From Chara braunii (taxonomy: Eukaryota > Streptophyta > Charophyceae > Charales > Characeae): a DNA stretch of 64,000 nucleotides. Both the position numbers and the translations under genes were made by a program. Positions within the stretch are counted from its first letter, which is position 1. Each line of letters starts with the position of its first letter. Below the pieces are notes generated by a model. It worked only from the letters and a program-made list of their open reading frames with translations. It was not told where the DNA came from and did no database searches. This document shows positions 19,342 through 31,483 of this stretch, piece by piece. Location of the stretch: NCBI GenBank assembly GCA_003427395.1, contig BFEA01000313.1, positions 505,082 through 569,081 on the forward strand, in the 5' to 3' direction.

Positions 19342-20095
19342 CAGTGACCTCATCCCTCCTAGAATGAGGGAGGGCAATCCGGATTGCAGAGATATAGCCC
19401 TTGGGGCCATATCTCAATAAAATCTTAATTAAAAAGAAGAAAATGAGAGAAAAAGCAAAAGAGAAATGACCGGTTTCCTTTTGGACCATGGATCTGAGAT
19501 CAGATCTCATGGTGGAGAGGAACTAGCCGTTTTTGTGGGCCAGCTCAAAACGGCTAGCTCCAGAATGAGGTGGCAACCCAAAATGGAAAGAAACAAAAAA
19601 GGAAAAGGGACAAAACTGTGCATTTGGCCCAAAAAGAGAGCCAGATGCACAAAAAATTGAAAAAGTGGACTTAGGGGCTCAAAATTGAAGCAAGGGCTAC
19701 TTGGGGGTGACACAGAATATTGTTGGCCTTGGATCTCAGCCATATCCAAGGCTGAAAATGTGCCGCTGCATGAAAAAATATCTCGGCCTACCAAAAATGG
19801 GGTACAAATGGAAAAAATCGAGAAAAAGGCCCACAAGGTTTTTTTCTCTCAAGTAAAATTGCCCCTTGGGCATTAGGACCGAAGGGGGCAACATTTGTGA
19901 GGTGAAAAAGAGGCGGAAGTGGGCCAAGAGGAAATCCGAGTTGGTACCAACCACTCGGACTGCATGTACTTGGCCAAAAAGAGGCCCGGGTATCTCCGGA
20001 AGGGCCTAGTAGTAGAATTTTGCCTTGGGGGTACCTTGGTTCACCTCAAGGCACATGGGGAAGCCCATGGGCTGGCCGGACTGCTGGTTTCAGCC
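19342..20095. other. No gene recognised; end of hairpin-rich repeat region
   Basis: Further short self-complementary words (for example ATCTGAGATCAGAT near 19492, and GGCCTTGGATCTCAGCC near 19723). No ORF with coding character. Confidence 0.35.
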
Positions 20096-20103
20096 TATAT
20101 AAG
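20096..20103 (+). promoter_or_regulatory. Possible TATA box
   Basis: TATATAAG in CAGCCTATATAAGCTGGG, followed by purine-rich DNA and a TTC microsatellite rather than a recognisable gene. It could belong to the promoter of a large non-coding retroelement. Confidence 0.3.
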
Positions 20104-20554
20104 CTGGGAATTTAGTCCGCCACTTTCACAATTACATGAGGAGTGTCCATGCTGCCCAAGTGAGCTCATAGGAGCACTATTTCACTTGGAGAGAGGAGAG
20201 AGGAACCCATGCCAGTTTAGGAGCTCGGTGGAGGCCATGAGCTAGGGAGAGGAGCTCTAGAGACTAAGGGTAGTGAGGCTGGCCCTAGAGGGGTGATCCG
20301 CCATTGCCCCCTGGGTGAGAGGAAGAGAGAGAGGCTTGAAGGATTCTCATTAGCCCTCCTAGAGGGGAGGACTCCATAGCTATGGTGATTGGAGTTTGTC
20401 GTAACTTGGGAGAAAGTGAGAAAGAGAGGAGGGAGGCTTGAAGAAGAAGGAGGCCATAGCCGAAAAGGTGTTTTGTGCAAGAAGGAGGAAACCTCATCAA
20501 GATTGAGACTCCATCTCCAAGATATTAACAAGGTGACTGGAAGGAAGAGGATGC

Positions 20555-20758
20555 CTCTTCTTCTTCTTTTTCTTCCTTTTCTTCTTCTTCATCCTCTCCT
20601 TCTTCTTCTTCTTATATTTCCTCTTCTTCTTTGTCATCTTCTTCTTCTTCTCCTTCTTCCTCTTTTTCCTCTTCTTCCTCTTCCTTCTCCGCTTCTTCTT
20701 CTTCTTCCTCTTCCTCTTCTTCTTCTCCTTCTCCTTCTTCGTCATCTTCTTCCTCCTA
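20555..20758. repeat. (TTC)n microsatellite
   Basis: About 200 bases of imperfect CTT/TTC with scattered CCT. The Lys-rich and Ser/Leu-rich ORFs in it are by-products of the triplet repeat. Confidence 0.9.
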
Positions 20759-20782
20759 TTGGGCTACTCAAACTCTTGTTTT

Positions 20783-21880
20783 TCTCTCACACACTAGTGG
20801 GTGGTGCTCCGAATTTTCTATGAATGATCTCGTGCTCATTACTTGTGATTTGGACTTGCGTAGATCTTGCTTTTCACTCACATGCTAGTAGGAGATGCTC
20901 GGATTCTTCCATGGATGATCTCTTGCTCAAATCTTGTGATATAGCCTAGTGTAACTCTTGCATTTCACTCATACACTAGTAGAAGTTGTTCTGATTCTTC
21001 TATGAATGATCTCATGCTCATTACTTCTGATTTGGACTAGTACAACTCTTGCATTTCACTCACACATTAGTAGGAGATGTTCAAATTCTTTTATGAATGA
21101 TCTCATGCTCATTACTTGTGATTTGGACTAGTGTAGATCTTGTTGTTCACTCACATACTAATAGGAGATGCTCCGATTCTTCCATGGATGATCTCTTGTT
21201 CAAATCTTGTGATATAGCCTAGTGTAACTCTTGCATTTCACTCACGCACTAGTAGGAGATGTTACGATTCTTCTATGGATGATTTCATGCTCATTACTTG
21301 TGATATGGACTAGTGTAGATCTTGCATTTCACTGACATGCTAGTAGGAGATGCTCTGATTCTTCCATGGATGATCTCTTGCTCAAATCTTTTGATATAGC
21401 CTAATATAACTCTTGCATTTCACTCACACACTAGCAGGAGATGTTCTGATTCTTCTATGAATGATCTCATACTCATTACTTGTGATTTGGACTAGTGTAA
21501 CTCTTACTTTTTACTCACATGTTAGTAAGAGATCCTCCGATTCTTCCATGGATGATCTCTTGCTCAAATCCTTTGATATAGCCTAGTATAACTCTTGCAC
21601 TTCACACACACATTAGTAGGAAATGCTCCGATTTTTCTGTGAATGATCTCATGCTCATTACTTGGGATTTGGACTAGTGTAGATCTTGCTTTTCACCCAC
21701 ATGCTAGAAGGAGACCCTCCGATTCTTTCATGGATGATCTCGTGCTCAATACTTATGATTTGGCCTAATGAAAGTCTTGATTTTCACCCATATGCTAGTA
21801 GGGAATACTCTAAATTTTCCATAAGTGATTTCGTGTTCAAGACTTGTGTCTTGGGACTAGTCTAGCCTGTGCCTTCCACT
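20783..21880. repeat. 91-bp tandem array (array 1), about 12 copies
   Basis: The unit contains CACTAGTAGGAGATGCTCCG and CCATGGATGATCTC. The CTAGTAGG landmark recurs at 20885, 20976, 21067, 21158 and 21249, exactly 91 apart. Two variants, one with GATATAGCC and one with GATTTGGAC, mostly alternate and so form a 182-bp dimer. Confidence 0.9.
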
Positions 21881-22165
21881 CACATGGTAGACAATGACAT
21901 TCCATTTCAAACTTGGTCGCATGCATGAGCCACGGACATGTGTTTGAGCAAGTCTCACTCACATACATGGCTCAACTCTCACATCATGGCAATTTGTTTC
22001 AAACTTGGTTGCATGTATGAGCCATGGGCATGTGTTTGAGCAAGTCTCACTCACATACATGGCGCAACTCTCACGTGATGACAGTTTATTTCAAACTTGG
22101 TTGCATACATGAGCCATGAGCATGTATTTGAGCAAGTCTCACTGACGTACATGGCCCAACTCTCA
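21881..22165. repeat. 92-bp tandem array (array 2), three copies
   Basis: The TTCAAACTTGG landmark recurs at 21906, 21998 and 22090, exactly 92 apart. The unit includes GTGTTTGAGCAAGTCTCACT and CATACATGGCTCAACTCTCA. Confidence 0.9.
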
Positions 22166-23760
22166 CATGATGATGTTCGGTTCCTACTTAGTTGATCTTT
22201 CCTCCATGTGCAGGTGTCCTTAACTAGTTCAAGTATCTCATTGTCAAGTTCATGTATGTTTGTGATGTTCCGGTTCTCACTTAGTTGATCTTTCCTCCAT
22301 GTGCATGTGCCCTTCACTAGTTCAAGTATCCCATTGTCAAGTTCATGTATGTTGTGATGTTCCGGTTCTTACTTAGTTGATCTTTCCTCCATGTGCATGT
22401 GTCTTTCACTAATTTTAGCTTCTGACTGTTAAGTTCGTATGTGTTGTGATGTTCGGGTTAATACTTAGTTGATCTCTCCTCTATGTGCATGTGTTGTTCA
22501 CTAGTCTAGCATCTCATTGTCAAGTTCATGTATGTTGTGATGTTCCGGTTCCCCCCTAGTTGATCTTTCCTCCATGTGCATGTGTCCTTCACTAGCTCAA
22601 GTATCTCATTGTCAAGTTCATGTATGTTGTGATGTTCCGGTTCCTACTTAGTTAAATTTTCCTCCATGTGCATGTGTCCTTCAATTGTTCAAGTATGTCA
22701 TTGTCAAGTTCATAGGTGTTTGTGATGTTCCGGTTCATACTTAGTTGATCTTTCCTCTAGTGCGTATGTCTTTCACTAGTTCTAGTATCTCATTGTCAAG
22801 TTCATATGTGTTTGTGATGTTTCGGCTCCTACTTAATTGATCTTTCCTCCATGTGCATGTGTCCTTCACTAGTTCAAGTATCTCATTGTCAAGTTCATAT
22901 ATGTTATGATGTTCCGGTTCCTACTTAGTTTATCTCTCCTCTATGTGCATGTACCGTTCACTACTCTAGCATCTCATTGTCAAGTTCATATATGTTGTGA
23001 TATTCCGGTTCATACTTAGTTGATCTTTGCTCCATATGCATGTGTCCTTCACTAATTCAAGTATCTCATTGTCAAGTTCATAGATGTTTGTGATGTTCCG
23101 GTTCATACTTGGTTGATCTTTCCTCCATGTGCATATGCCTTTCACTAGTTCTAACTCTCATTGTCAAATTCATATGTGTTGTGATGTTCCGGTTCATACT
23201 TAGTTGATCGCACCTCTATGTGTATGTGTCGTTCACTAGTCTAGCATCTCATTGTGAAGTTCATACATGTTGCGTTGTTCCGGCTCCTACTTAGTTGATC
23301 TTTCCTCCGTATGTATGTGTCCTTCACTAGTTCAAATATCTCATTCTCAAGTTCATGCATGTTGTGATGTTCCGGTTCCTGCTTAGTTGATCTTTCCTCC
23401 ATGTGCATGTGTCCTTCACTAATTCAAGCTTCTCATTGTCGAGTTCATACATATTGTGATGTTCCGGTTCCTACTTAGTTAATCTTTCCTCCATCCGCAT
23501 GTGCCTCTTCTCTAGTTTAATCCTCTCATTGTCAAGTTCATGTATGTTGTGATGTTCCGGTTCGTACTTAGTGGATCTTTCCTCCACGTGCATGTCCCCT
23601 TCACTAGTTTCAGTTTCTCATTGTTAAGTTCATGTATGTTGTGATGTTCCGGTTCATACTTAGTTGATCTTTCCTCCATGTGCATGTGCCCTTTTCAATC
23701 TCTCGTTGTCAAATTCATTGTAGAACTCCGGTTCATGCTTAGTGGATCTTTCACCATGAG
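22166..23760. repeat. 92-bp tandem array (array 3), about 17 copies
   Basis: The GTTCCGG landmark recurs at 22267, 22359, 22451, 22542, 22634, 22727 and 22819 (spacing 91-93). The unit carries ACTTAGTTGATCTTTCCTCC and CTCATTGTCAAGTTCATG. A variant with TCTAGCATCTC recurs at intervals of 5 and 3 units. Confidence 0.9.
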
Positions 23761-23822
23761 ATGGGTGACCGACATTTGGCTGCTACTACGAGGTGATGAT
23801 TTGATTAGGATTAAAAAAAAAA

Positions 23823-23868
23823 TTCTCTTTCTCTCTCTCTCTCTCTCTCTTTTCTTCTTCTCCCTTTT

Positions 23869-23958
<90 letters not shown>

Positions 23959-24205
23959 NNNNNNNNNNNNNNNNNNNNNNNNNNNNNNNNNNNNNNNNNN
24001 NNNNNNNNNNNNNNNNNNNNNNNNNNNNNNNNNNNNNNNNNNNNNNNNNNNNNNNNNNNNNNNNNNNNNNNNNNNNNNNNNNNNNNNNNNNNNNNNNNNN
24101 NNNNNNNNNNNNNNNNNNNNNNNNNNNNNNNNNNNNNNNNNNNNNNNNNNNNNNNNTCTCTCTCTCTTCCTCTCTCACTCCCTCTCTCTCTCTCTCTCTT
24201 CGTCT
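23823..24205. repeat. (TC)n microsatellite interrupted by an assembly gap
   Basis: Long (CT)n on both sides of N run 23959-24156. The gap is probably unresolved repeat and its length of 198 may be an estimate. Confidence 0.95.
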
Positions 24206-27067
24206 TGCCGTCTCTCTCTCTTCCCCTCACTTGGCATATGACTAACCCTTCTCCCCTCACTTGTTACACAGCCAGGGTGCGAACGGTAAAAAGAAATCAG
24301 ACCTCACTTAGTGGAGAAAGAGGGCAAGGGAAGGGTAGCCGGTTCCTTATGCCACCAAGAAGGCAAAGGAAAGGACGGTTGAAAAAGTGGGAAAAGAGGC
24401 GGAATCCGAGAGAAAGTACAAGTGGAAGCAAGGTCAGTTTGACTCAACCATTTCCCCGACTGTATGACTATGAGAAAATGATGGGCTAATTGAGCAAGGA
24501 AAGGAAACAAAGAGCAGCCAAAGAGCATGGAAACATAGACATGTGGGAAGGGTTATGTGTTGACCCCCAACGAGAAATTGTATGGATCCTTGCTTTATGT
24601 GGGATTATGCAGGTAAGTGAAGGCTAAGGATGCCTTGAGCGGGATAGGGACGGGAGGAACCGGACATCAAAAGGAAAAGGGAAGAGGGGCAAAGGGGCTA
24701 CGAGACCCTTAGCATAAAGCGAACCCATGAAAATGACCTTTGCGTTTGAGACTTGGAGTGTAAATGAGAAAATGAAGTGCAATCTTGCCAAGAGATATGT
24801 GAAGTTGTGTGTGCATGCATGTAAAGGCCCCGAAAAGACTAAGGGACCTGCGTCAATAGGGTTGAATGTGGAGTATGAGACTCGATGTGTGTGTAGAGGC
24901 GACGGGGGGAAGACTTCGCCGCACCCCGATGACGCCGGAGGATCACGATACTTAGGGAAATGGTGCGGGGCCTAAGGATGACGCTTAGCCTGCGCACAAG
25001 AGAAGAGAAACACTCAAAGAGCCCTTGGACTGCCTACGTATTGGAAGAAGCAATTGCCTAAGAGCATAACTAAGAATATAAAAAAATCAGTGTTGACCGA
25101 ATGACCAGTGAGAATGTCACCCGGCGTGAGGGTTGAGCTACACCCCCAATGTCAAAGCTCTCTCGCTCGATGACCCACCCCATCCATGTCAAAGCACTAG
25201 GTGGGGGTGACCTTGGGACGAATGGCCCGCGCCCTGAGCATGAGCGAGGGCGGGTCGAGCTAACTGGGACCCGCAGTGGGGTCGACTAAGGCTCGAAAGT
25301 CTACCGGGGTTTGACCCTACAAAAATGGTGGAGGTGACGGGCATGGGGTTAAATTGACCCCTATGATTCCGAAGGGGGCGCCCGACGCATTGACGTGTAC
25401 ACAACTCAAGATAAGGAAAATGGAGTTGTGATTGCTCTTTCCCTTGTGAGAATCAGATTTGAGAAAGGTTGGGCGCATGACATGGCCAGGCCTGGAGGTA
25501 TAACATGCATGCTATACACTTGATTAGCCATTTCCTTGTGGAATGACTATAGCCCTCCTTCGTCCAGTGCTGGTGTTCGCCAGTCCGGGGAAGCCTTGGG
25601 CAAGTCGCAGGTCGATCCTTCCTCTTCGTATGAAAGAAGGGCTCCGGTTACCTGGCAGGCGGTTGGTGCTTCGGCTTTGGCCGGGGTCCAATAAAAATCC
25701 CGCGGCGGAGTGATCTGACCGAATGGGTGCCCTTCTCTTCTCTTCTTTGAGCCCAACTGGCTCATGCACTTTGCACTTTGAAATACTTGAAGGAACGAAC
25801 ATGAACACAAAGGGTCATCAAGAAGGAACAATCCCGCCCTATGAAAGGACAGACAAGTGAAAAGAAAGGAAATGAAGGGAGTTGCTAGACTCCAAGGAAA
25901 ACTAGCTCACCTTTGAAGACTCTCACGAGAAGAAACCAACCACTGTGTATGAAAATAAGGGGAGGGACACTCATTTGTCCCGAGAGAAAATTGTGAGTTA
26001 TGGGTAGGAAGCGCTGGGTGCACCAAGGGAAAGGCACTTGTACTATATGTGTCTCACTTGAGACTTGTGTTTGCATGATGGGATTTGTGCGTCCTGCCTT
26101 TCGGAAAAAAATGATGAGTCTGCACCAGCAGGTGCGGGTTGCGAAACATCACTCTCTTTTGAGGTTGCCGGATGTTCGTGTGTGGAGGTCAGACCACCGA
26201 GCTGTCGGACAGGAGTTTGTCACGCCAGTTGATTAGTAGCATTCTCGTCCGGACGGTCACGAGCTTGGCTCGATGATCTTTCTCGGGTGGGGTGCGAAAC
26301 GTCTCCTCAGGCGGGGCTTAGCCTATTGGCTGGCGAGGGGAGTACTACTGCATACGGGCAAGGAAGGAACCTCGGAGACGATTAGTAGCTTCTCGTAGCA
26401 CGACTTGGGAAAGGCTGATTCTTGTCGGACCGATGGAAGTGAATGCCCAGGCGGCTGACCCTCGGTGTCGGTATGAATGTGCAAAAGCGGCAAGACGGGA
26501 TGGGGTATTCTGGGCAAAAGGAACGGGCTAACGCCTTGCTGGAGCTTGGGTACCGCGCTCTCGACTGTTGAGCTGCGCTTGAGGTATGGGATAAAACTCT
26601 ACCGATAGTACCAGTGGAGAGACCATTTTGGGGATGGGCCGGTGAGGAGATGACCGGCCCGTATGTGAGATTGCCTGATTTTTTAATGTGTTCCGCCTCT
26701 GTAAAGATTGAGTGAGCTTAAATTGTTGGACGGGGAATATTTCTAAGTCTATTCCCCCTCCCGCCTAAGTCTACACGAGTGAGAGATGATCGGAAGGAAG
26801 GAGGATAGAGGTCAGTTGGAATGGAACCAAGAGAAAGAATGTGGGGAAATGGATGGCCGACCGAGGGTATTATGGGAAGGTGGTACTTAGGAATGGGGAG
26901 GTAAATTAGGGAGACCTTGATGAGGGGTCTGAAATAATTCTCATCTAGGACGAGGGTTGACCTGACCAGAAGGACCGTTTGGTACTCTTTTATGGAAACA
27001 GGGGTCGGGTGTTGGAAGCAAGATGGTGCAGTGGTTGTCTTCCCCGATCTATACCAGCGGTCCGGAA
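24206..27067. other. No gene recognised upstream of element 2 ORFs
   Basis: Mixed-composition DNA without a credible ORF on either strand and without an obvious tandem repeat. It should contain the leader or 5' LTR of element 2 if that is preserved. I saw no pair of matching ends. Confidence 0.4.
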
Positions 27068-27681
27068 ATGCCAGTAGATGTAAGGGATGGGGTATCGGTC
27101 GTCCTCCCGGAAGATGGGACGTGGGCAGATCTTGAGCCAGCATATCAAACCGTAATGCTGAAAGGCGAGGACGCGTTCCTGTAGATAGAGACGGTATGGG
27201 TTAATATCAGCTTGACGAGGTTATCGCCGAGCTTAATGGATTTGGAGTTTCGAGAGACAGTGGAAGCCCGAGGGTGGGTCTACTTGTCACAAGACAGGGA
27301 GAATGCTATGGTCATAGATTTGACACTCGGGAATACTCCGGACGAATTATTTAGGAAGGCAGAAGCAGAGGTCGTATGAGCTGCGTGTCAGCGGAGTGAA
27401 ATGGAAATGGATTTTACTAGTGCGCTAGGCAAGACTTCTTTCGATTGTCGGTAGAAATGGGGCTGTTTGAAGGGGATTGGGCCGAGGAGCTGACGAAGAT
27501 GTTAAACTGCCTTAGCGTAGACAATGTTTTTGTCCCTAGCTCCGTGCATTGGGGGATAGTCTATAGAAATGTGGCAATAGGGGAGACATTTTTGGAAGGA
27601 GTGAGGGAGTTGTTCTACAACGAAGAGGACGACTTCAATGATGAGGACGAAGATGATGAGATAGAGGACTGGGATTTCTAA
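27068..27681 (+). pseudogene. Family A upstream ORF of element 2 (first copy), frameshifted
   Basis: From ATG 27068 the frame reads to about 27375, with TAG 27182-27184 in AFL(stop)IETVW where other copies have Trp (AFLWIETGW). GWVYLSQ and AMVIDLTLG are the second strand and helix start. After a frameshift the C-terminal part continues in the frame ending 27681: GDWAEELTKML, then GETFLEGVRELF and a long Asp/Glu tail. That layout and tail match the 1116-2105 ORF of element 1, so this seems to be its counterpart. Function unknown. Confidence 0.55.
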
Positions 27682-27816
27682 GGGGGGGGTGACTTAACGT
27701 AGGGGGAACGGGTGGCCTGGTATTGTGGAGGAAGAGAAAATATGGCTAGAGAGGAAATGATGATGGAATACGCCTCCAATGGATGGGAACCGAGGTGACT
27801 CAAAGGAGGGATATAA

Positions 27817-28466
27817 ATGTCTATACTGACAGAAAACGAGTGGAGGGAAACCACGTGCGACTGGGTTGGGTTTGAGGTTGCCCTGGGGTTATCATATGTA
27901 TGGATAGAGTGGATTTGGAACCCGATAAGGGAAGAGGAAGGCTGGGATGAGATAGCAGAAGGCAAAGTGGAGTCGGTCGGGACGGTCGTCCTTTCCGAGG
28001 ATGGATGGCGCCTATTTTGCACTATGTTAGCAATGGGACAGAATCCAATGTGGCTTCTAGGGGATGCAGAGGCGCTAACCCAAAAGGAAGGCAAAAGGTT
28101 CTCCAACGAGGGATGGAACGACGTTAGTAGCAGAGTTGTGATGGGGGGATGGAAGGAACTCAAGCCTCCCAGCCTACAAACAACAGCGTGGGTGCCCGAG
28201 TTCGTGGCCGAGTGGTCTGGGGGTTTCAAGCACATCGTAGACGTGACCGACTCCATGAAAAAAGTACACGTAGAGTGTATTTGGCATATGGGCCCTTCTA
28301 CGAAGATAAAGCGGAGGAAGTCCTCACCATCCTGAGGATAGGCAAGTATGACCGCCTGGAGGTAGAGGCAGGGGCTTGAAACGTCATAATTACCCGGGAG
28401 GCGGCGACAACTTCATCCTACGTGGACGATGTCTTTAAACTGTTTGAGGTATTGTGGTTCGACTAA
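27817..28466 (+). pseudogene. Family A upstream ORF of element 2 (second copy), frameshifted
   Basis: ATG 27817 opens 172 codons with SYVWIEWIW (strand 1), VGTVVLSEDGWRLFCTMLAMG (strand 2 and helix) and VPEFVAEWSGG (second hallmark). Near 28260 a frameshift moves the coding frame to the one reading YGPFYEDKAEEVLTILRI, which ends YVDDVFKLFEVLWFD at TAA 28464-28466. One TGA lies at 28377-28379. The C-terminal half aligns with HGPFWGNRAHELLEVIHI of the next copy. Confidence 0.55.
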
Positions 28467-28883
28467 AGAAACCAAGAGATCGATCGCTACGGGGAAGTCG
28501 GAGTATGGAGGACGCATGTAAACTAGGGTGTAGCATAAGAAGAGGGGGGGGGCATGTACGTTAGCTTAGCAGGTCATGAGAGGGGATTGAAACAAGGGAA
28601 GGTGTCCGGCCATTGTGGGCGTGGATGTAGGTCGCATGACAGAAAAGAGGAAAGGGGATCTAAGCGGGAAAAGAAACAGTAGGTAGATGGGCGGTTGATG
28701 AAAAACGGACCATAATCCTTTCTATGTGGAACTATGCAGGGATTTTCCGAAACAGCAATGGCGGCAAGACGTGTGCGGATGGAACGCCAGCCCCGGTACC
28801 CCGGACCGCTCTGGAATAACGGCGGGTGATGGGAAGTGCCCCTTCCATCAAATTCCAACTTTCGGGGATTCGACGTGGAATAG
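28467..28883. other. Spacer between family A copies of element 2
   Basis: No coding frame stands out, though the start of the next family A copy probably decayed here. Confidence 0.3.
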
Positions 28884-29549
28884 CGGGCCGTGACTCTAGG
28901 GAGAGACAACGCCTTCATGTTGGTGGAATGTCGGTGGACAGGGATGAGACTCAACCGGGGACCTGGGGATGACCCGTTTTCCAATTTAGAGGTAACCGGG
29001 GTCCTGTACCTACCCGAGACTGGATGACACTTGTTGGGGATAGGAATAGCGCAAGGCCACGAGCTGGCTCCAGTCTTTCATAGAGCGGCCCGAGTGTTAA
29101 CGCGGATAGGACAATCAGTCAGGGGTAGGAGAAACGTGGACTTACTCACCAGGGTGGAAATGGGAGGTTGGAGGGAATTCAGGGCACTGACCACACCGCT
29201 GAGGTGTCGGGTCCGCCGATTCATGATAGACCTCATCTTCGGGAGCCTCGCAAGGGCGCAGGAGCTGGCAGACTCGGCTATAATCTGGGTAGACCACTTC
29301 CCCTACCAGACCATCGGAATGTTCTATGACGTTGCTGTGGAACATGGGCCGTTCTGGGGAAACAGGGCTCATGAATTACTGGAAGTTATCCATATTCTGA
29401 TATTTGGGTTGCCTCGGCTACCTTGGGCGGAATACGAACACATAATCCAGAGGGAAATCGAAATAGGAGAGAGTTATCTAGCAGGGGTGGCTCAACTATT
29501 CGAGGAGCCTACCGAACCGGAAGGACCGCGAGGACGAGAACGGGACTAG
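28884..29549 (+). pseudogene. Family A upstream ORF of element 2 (third copy), one TGA
   Basis: Open from 28884 (after TAG) to 29549 with TGA at 29025-29027. Reads RDNAFMLVECRW (strand 1), VTGVLYLPETG(stop)HLLGIGIAQG (strand 2), then GQSVRGRRNVDLL, MIDLIFGSL near the second hallmark, HGPFWGNRAHELLEVIHI and GESYLAGVAQLFEE with an acidic/Arg tail. The TGA aligns with Trp of the previous copy (EDGWRLFC). The first ATG in frame is 28917. It ends about 470 bases before gag. Confidence 0.55.
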
Positions 29550-30020
29550 CGTCCGGGGGCGGGCCAATAGGGCAAATCGAGTATAGTCTGCGATATGCAG
29601 GGGCTCACCGATGGAAATAAGGAAGGACCGCGGACCCGGACGATAAAAAAATACTAGAAAATAAAGGGGGGAGGGTAGACTCCTAATGGTTGCCATAACC
29701 CTGGAGGTCGAAAAGGGGAATACTGCTAGGGAAACTTTCCCTGGCAGGATGCCTAACCCGGACTCCTACGCGCCGGCTCAACGGGACAAGGACGCTCTAT
29801 ACAAGCCTGTGAAAAAGGGAACTAAGTCACGCCCCTTAGCTCGGTAGGGCAGCAGGGTCGGTCGCGGCTCCCTCTTAGGGAAACAATCGAAAAACGAAAA
29901 TGGAGAGGAAGGCTACTATACAAATAAAGATAAGTTAACGAAGCCGGAACCTATGGAACCTAAATGCCTCGCGCTGCGTGTATCCTGGGGAACCCTTTGG
30001 TTTATGCAGCACTAGGCAAA
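29550..30020. other. Spacer before element 2 gag
   Basis: No ORF of note. GC-rich then A-rich sequence ending in the likely gag start. No repeat array or TATA box like that of element 1 was seen. Confidence 0.35.
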
Positions 30021-31020
30021 ATGGCAACGGAAGATGAGATGAATAACTGTAGGAGCGAAGGAGGATCAGGCTTAGGAGGCAGTACTGTGCAGAGCGAAGA
30101 AGGGCGGAAAGACAGAGAATCGATAAATCTGGATGGTACCAAAGGGAACCGGAAGGAAATCTCCTCAAGGGAAAGCTCGGGGAAAGCTGGGGGAAGCAGG
30201 CACGAGACTCAGGAAACCAAAGGGGACAGAAATAAGGATCGGACAAGCCCCCGAAATTCAGAGGGAGTTGTGTCCAAGAAAGTGAGAGTCACGGATGCAA
30301 GGCGTAAGCGAGCAGAAATAGAGAAAAAGGCCGCTGAGTACAAGGCAAGATTGATTGAGGAAATTATGGCTGAGAACGAAGAAGGCCCTCTGCAGGAAGA
30401 ACAACGGGACGAACGGAAAGTCGGTCGGGGCGGAATTGGGCAAGGGGATAAAAGTAGTGACCGTGGGGGAACACCGAGCAAAAGAAGGAAGGAGAGAGAG
30501 AGCTCCCCGGGGATGGAGGCAGAGAAAGTTACGAACCCACCAGCCATAGATAGTAGGGTTAGCCGTCTGCCGACCGCACCAGCGGTAACACGAGGATGTG
30601 AAGGACTCTGGAGCCTTAGGGAAAGGGTGTTGGGATGGTTCGACCCGGAAGGAATTGCAAGGACTAGGGAGGGACAGAAGGCCGACAAGGAAGGGCAGGA
30701 TACCAGTATGGCGGGCGAGGCCAGTAGGCGGCTTTAGGAAGATAGTATCGTTCCTCGCGCGAGCACTGAACAAAAACCAAGGCTACCTAGCGGACGCTAC
30801 AAAAAAATTGACGTTTGACAGGATGAACATCACGGAGTTCTTGATAGATTACGATAATCTGGCCGCATTGTTGAAATAGACCGAAGAAGAAAAGATGGAT
30901 CACCTGGGGCAGCATGTGTCTTTGAGCTTGGGGCGGAACATAATGGCCATCGTAACTGCGAGTCGATCCTGGAAGGAAACCCGGAATGTAATGATGAGAA
31001 AATATCTGGCAGCGGAAAAA
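30021..31020 (+). pseudogene. gag: Element 2 gag, N-terminal and capsid part
   Basis: The likely start is ATG 30021 (MATEDEMNNC); an ATG at 29964 is in frame upstream. The N-terminal 240 residues are highly charged, with a basic helix around RRKRAEIEKKAAEYKARL. After a frameshift near 30700 the capsid-like core reads LTFDRMNITEFLIDYDNLA, a TAG at 30877-30879, then EEEKMDHLGQHVSLSLGR and SWKETRNVMMRKYLAAEK. At 31020 the frame is interrupted by a mobile insertion. The reading frame resumes at 31484. Confidence 0.65.
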
Positions 31021-31483
31021 GAGAGAAGGTTAACAACAGTCGTATTTTTCATCACCACTTCAGGGCACCCTTCACCACTTCAGGATGCAGCCTCCCTAAA
31101 CAAGTGGTTTTCAGAGTCTTCGGACCTTTCACCACTTCAGGACCATTCAAGTCTGAAAATCCTGAATGGTCCTGAAGTGGTGAAAGTTCCGACCCTGAAA
31201 ACCACCTGTTTAGGCAGGCTGCATCCTCAAGTGGTGAAGGGTGGTTTTCATGGTCTTCGGACCTTTCACCACTTCCGGACCATCCAGGATTTTCAGACTG
31301 CCCAAAACTTTTACTTGACCACTTTAAGACACCTTTCAACACTTCAAGATGTAGTCTGCCTAAACAGGTGGTTTTCAGGGTATTCGGACCTTTCACCACT
31401 TCAGGACCATTCAGGATTTTCAGACTGCCCAAAACTCTCACTTCATAATTTTCAGCTACCCGATAACCGCTTGTGCGGAAAAA
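31012..31483. mobile_element. Foldback/MITE-like insertion with 9-bp target duplication
   Basis: GCGGAAAAA occurs at 31012-31020 and again at 31475-31483, flanking a 454-base insert (31021-31474). The insert consists of forward and inverted copies of a 100-130 base unit containing TTCACCACTTCAGGACCATT and GACTGCCCAAAACT. One large inverted repeat lies around 31068-31230. Removing the insert and one 9-bp copy leaves gag in frame (463 bases removed, codon phase retained). Target duplications of 9 bp are typical of Mutator-like elements. The ends are only weakly inverted (GGTTA near each end), so the class is tentative. It encodes nothing. Confidence 0.75.

Noticed and set aside
20497-20888. Lys-rich and Leu/Ser-rich ORFs
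   Set aside because: By-products of the TTC microsatellite.
20783-23760. CRISPR array
   Set aside because: The arrays are head-to-tail satellites without unique spacers, in eukaryotic DNA.
23678-24260. Long ORFs through the (TC)n tract and N run
   Set aside because: Simple repeat plus undetermined bases; no coding content.
31052-31441. 129-codon minus-strand ORF
   Set aside because: It lies wholly within the foldback insertion, whose repeated unit happens to stay open.
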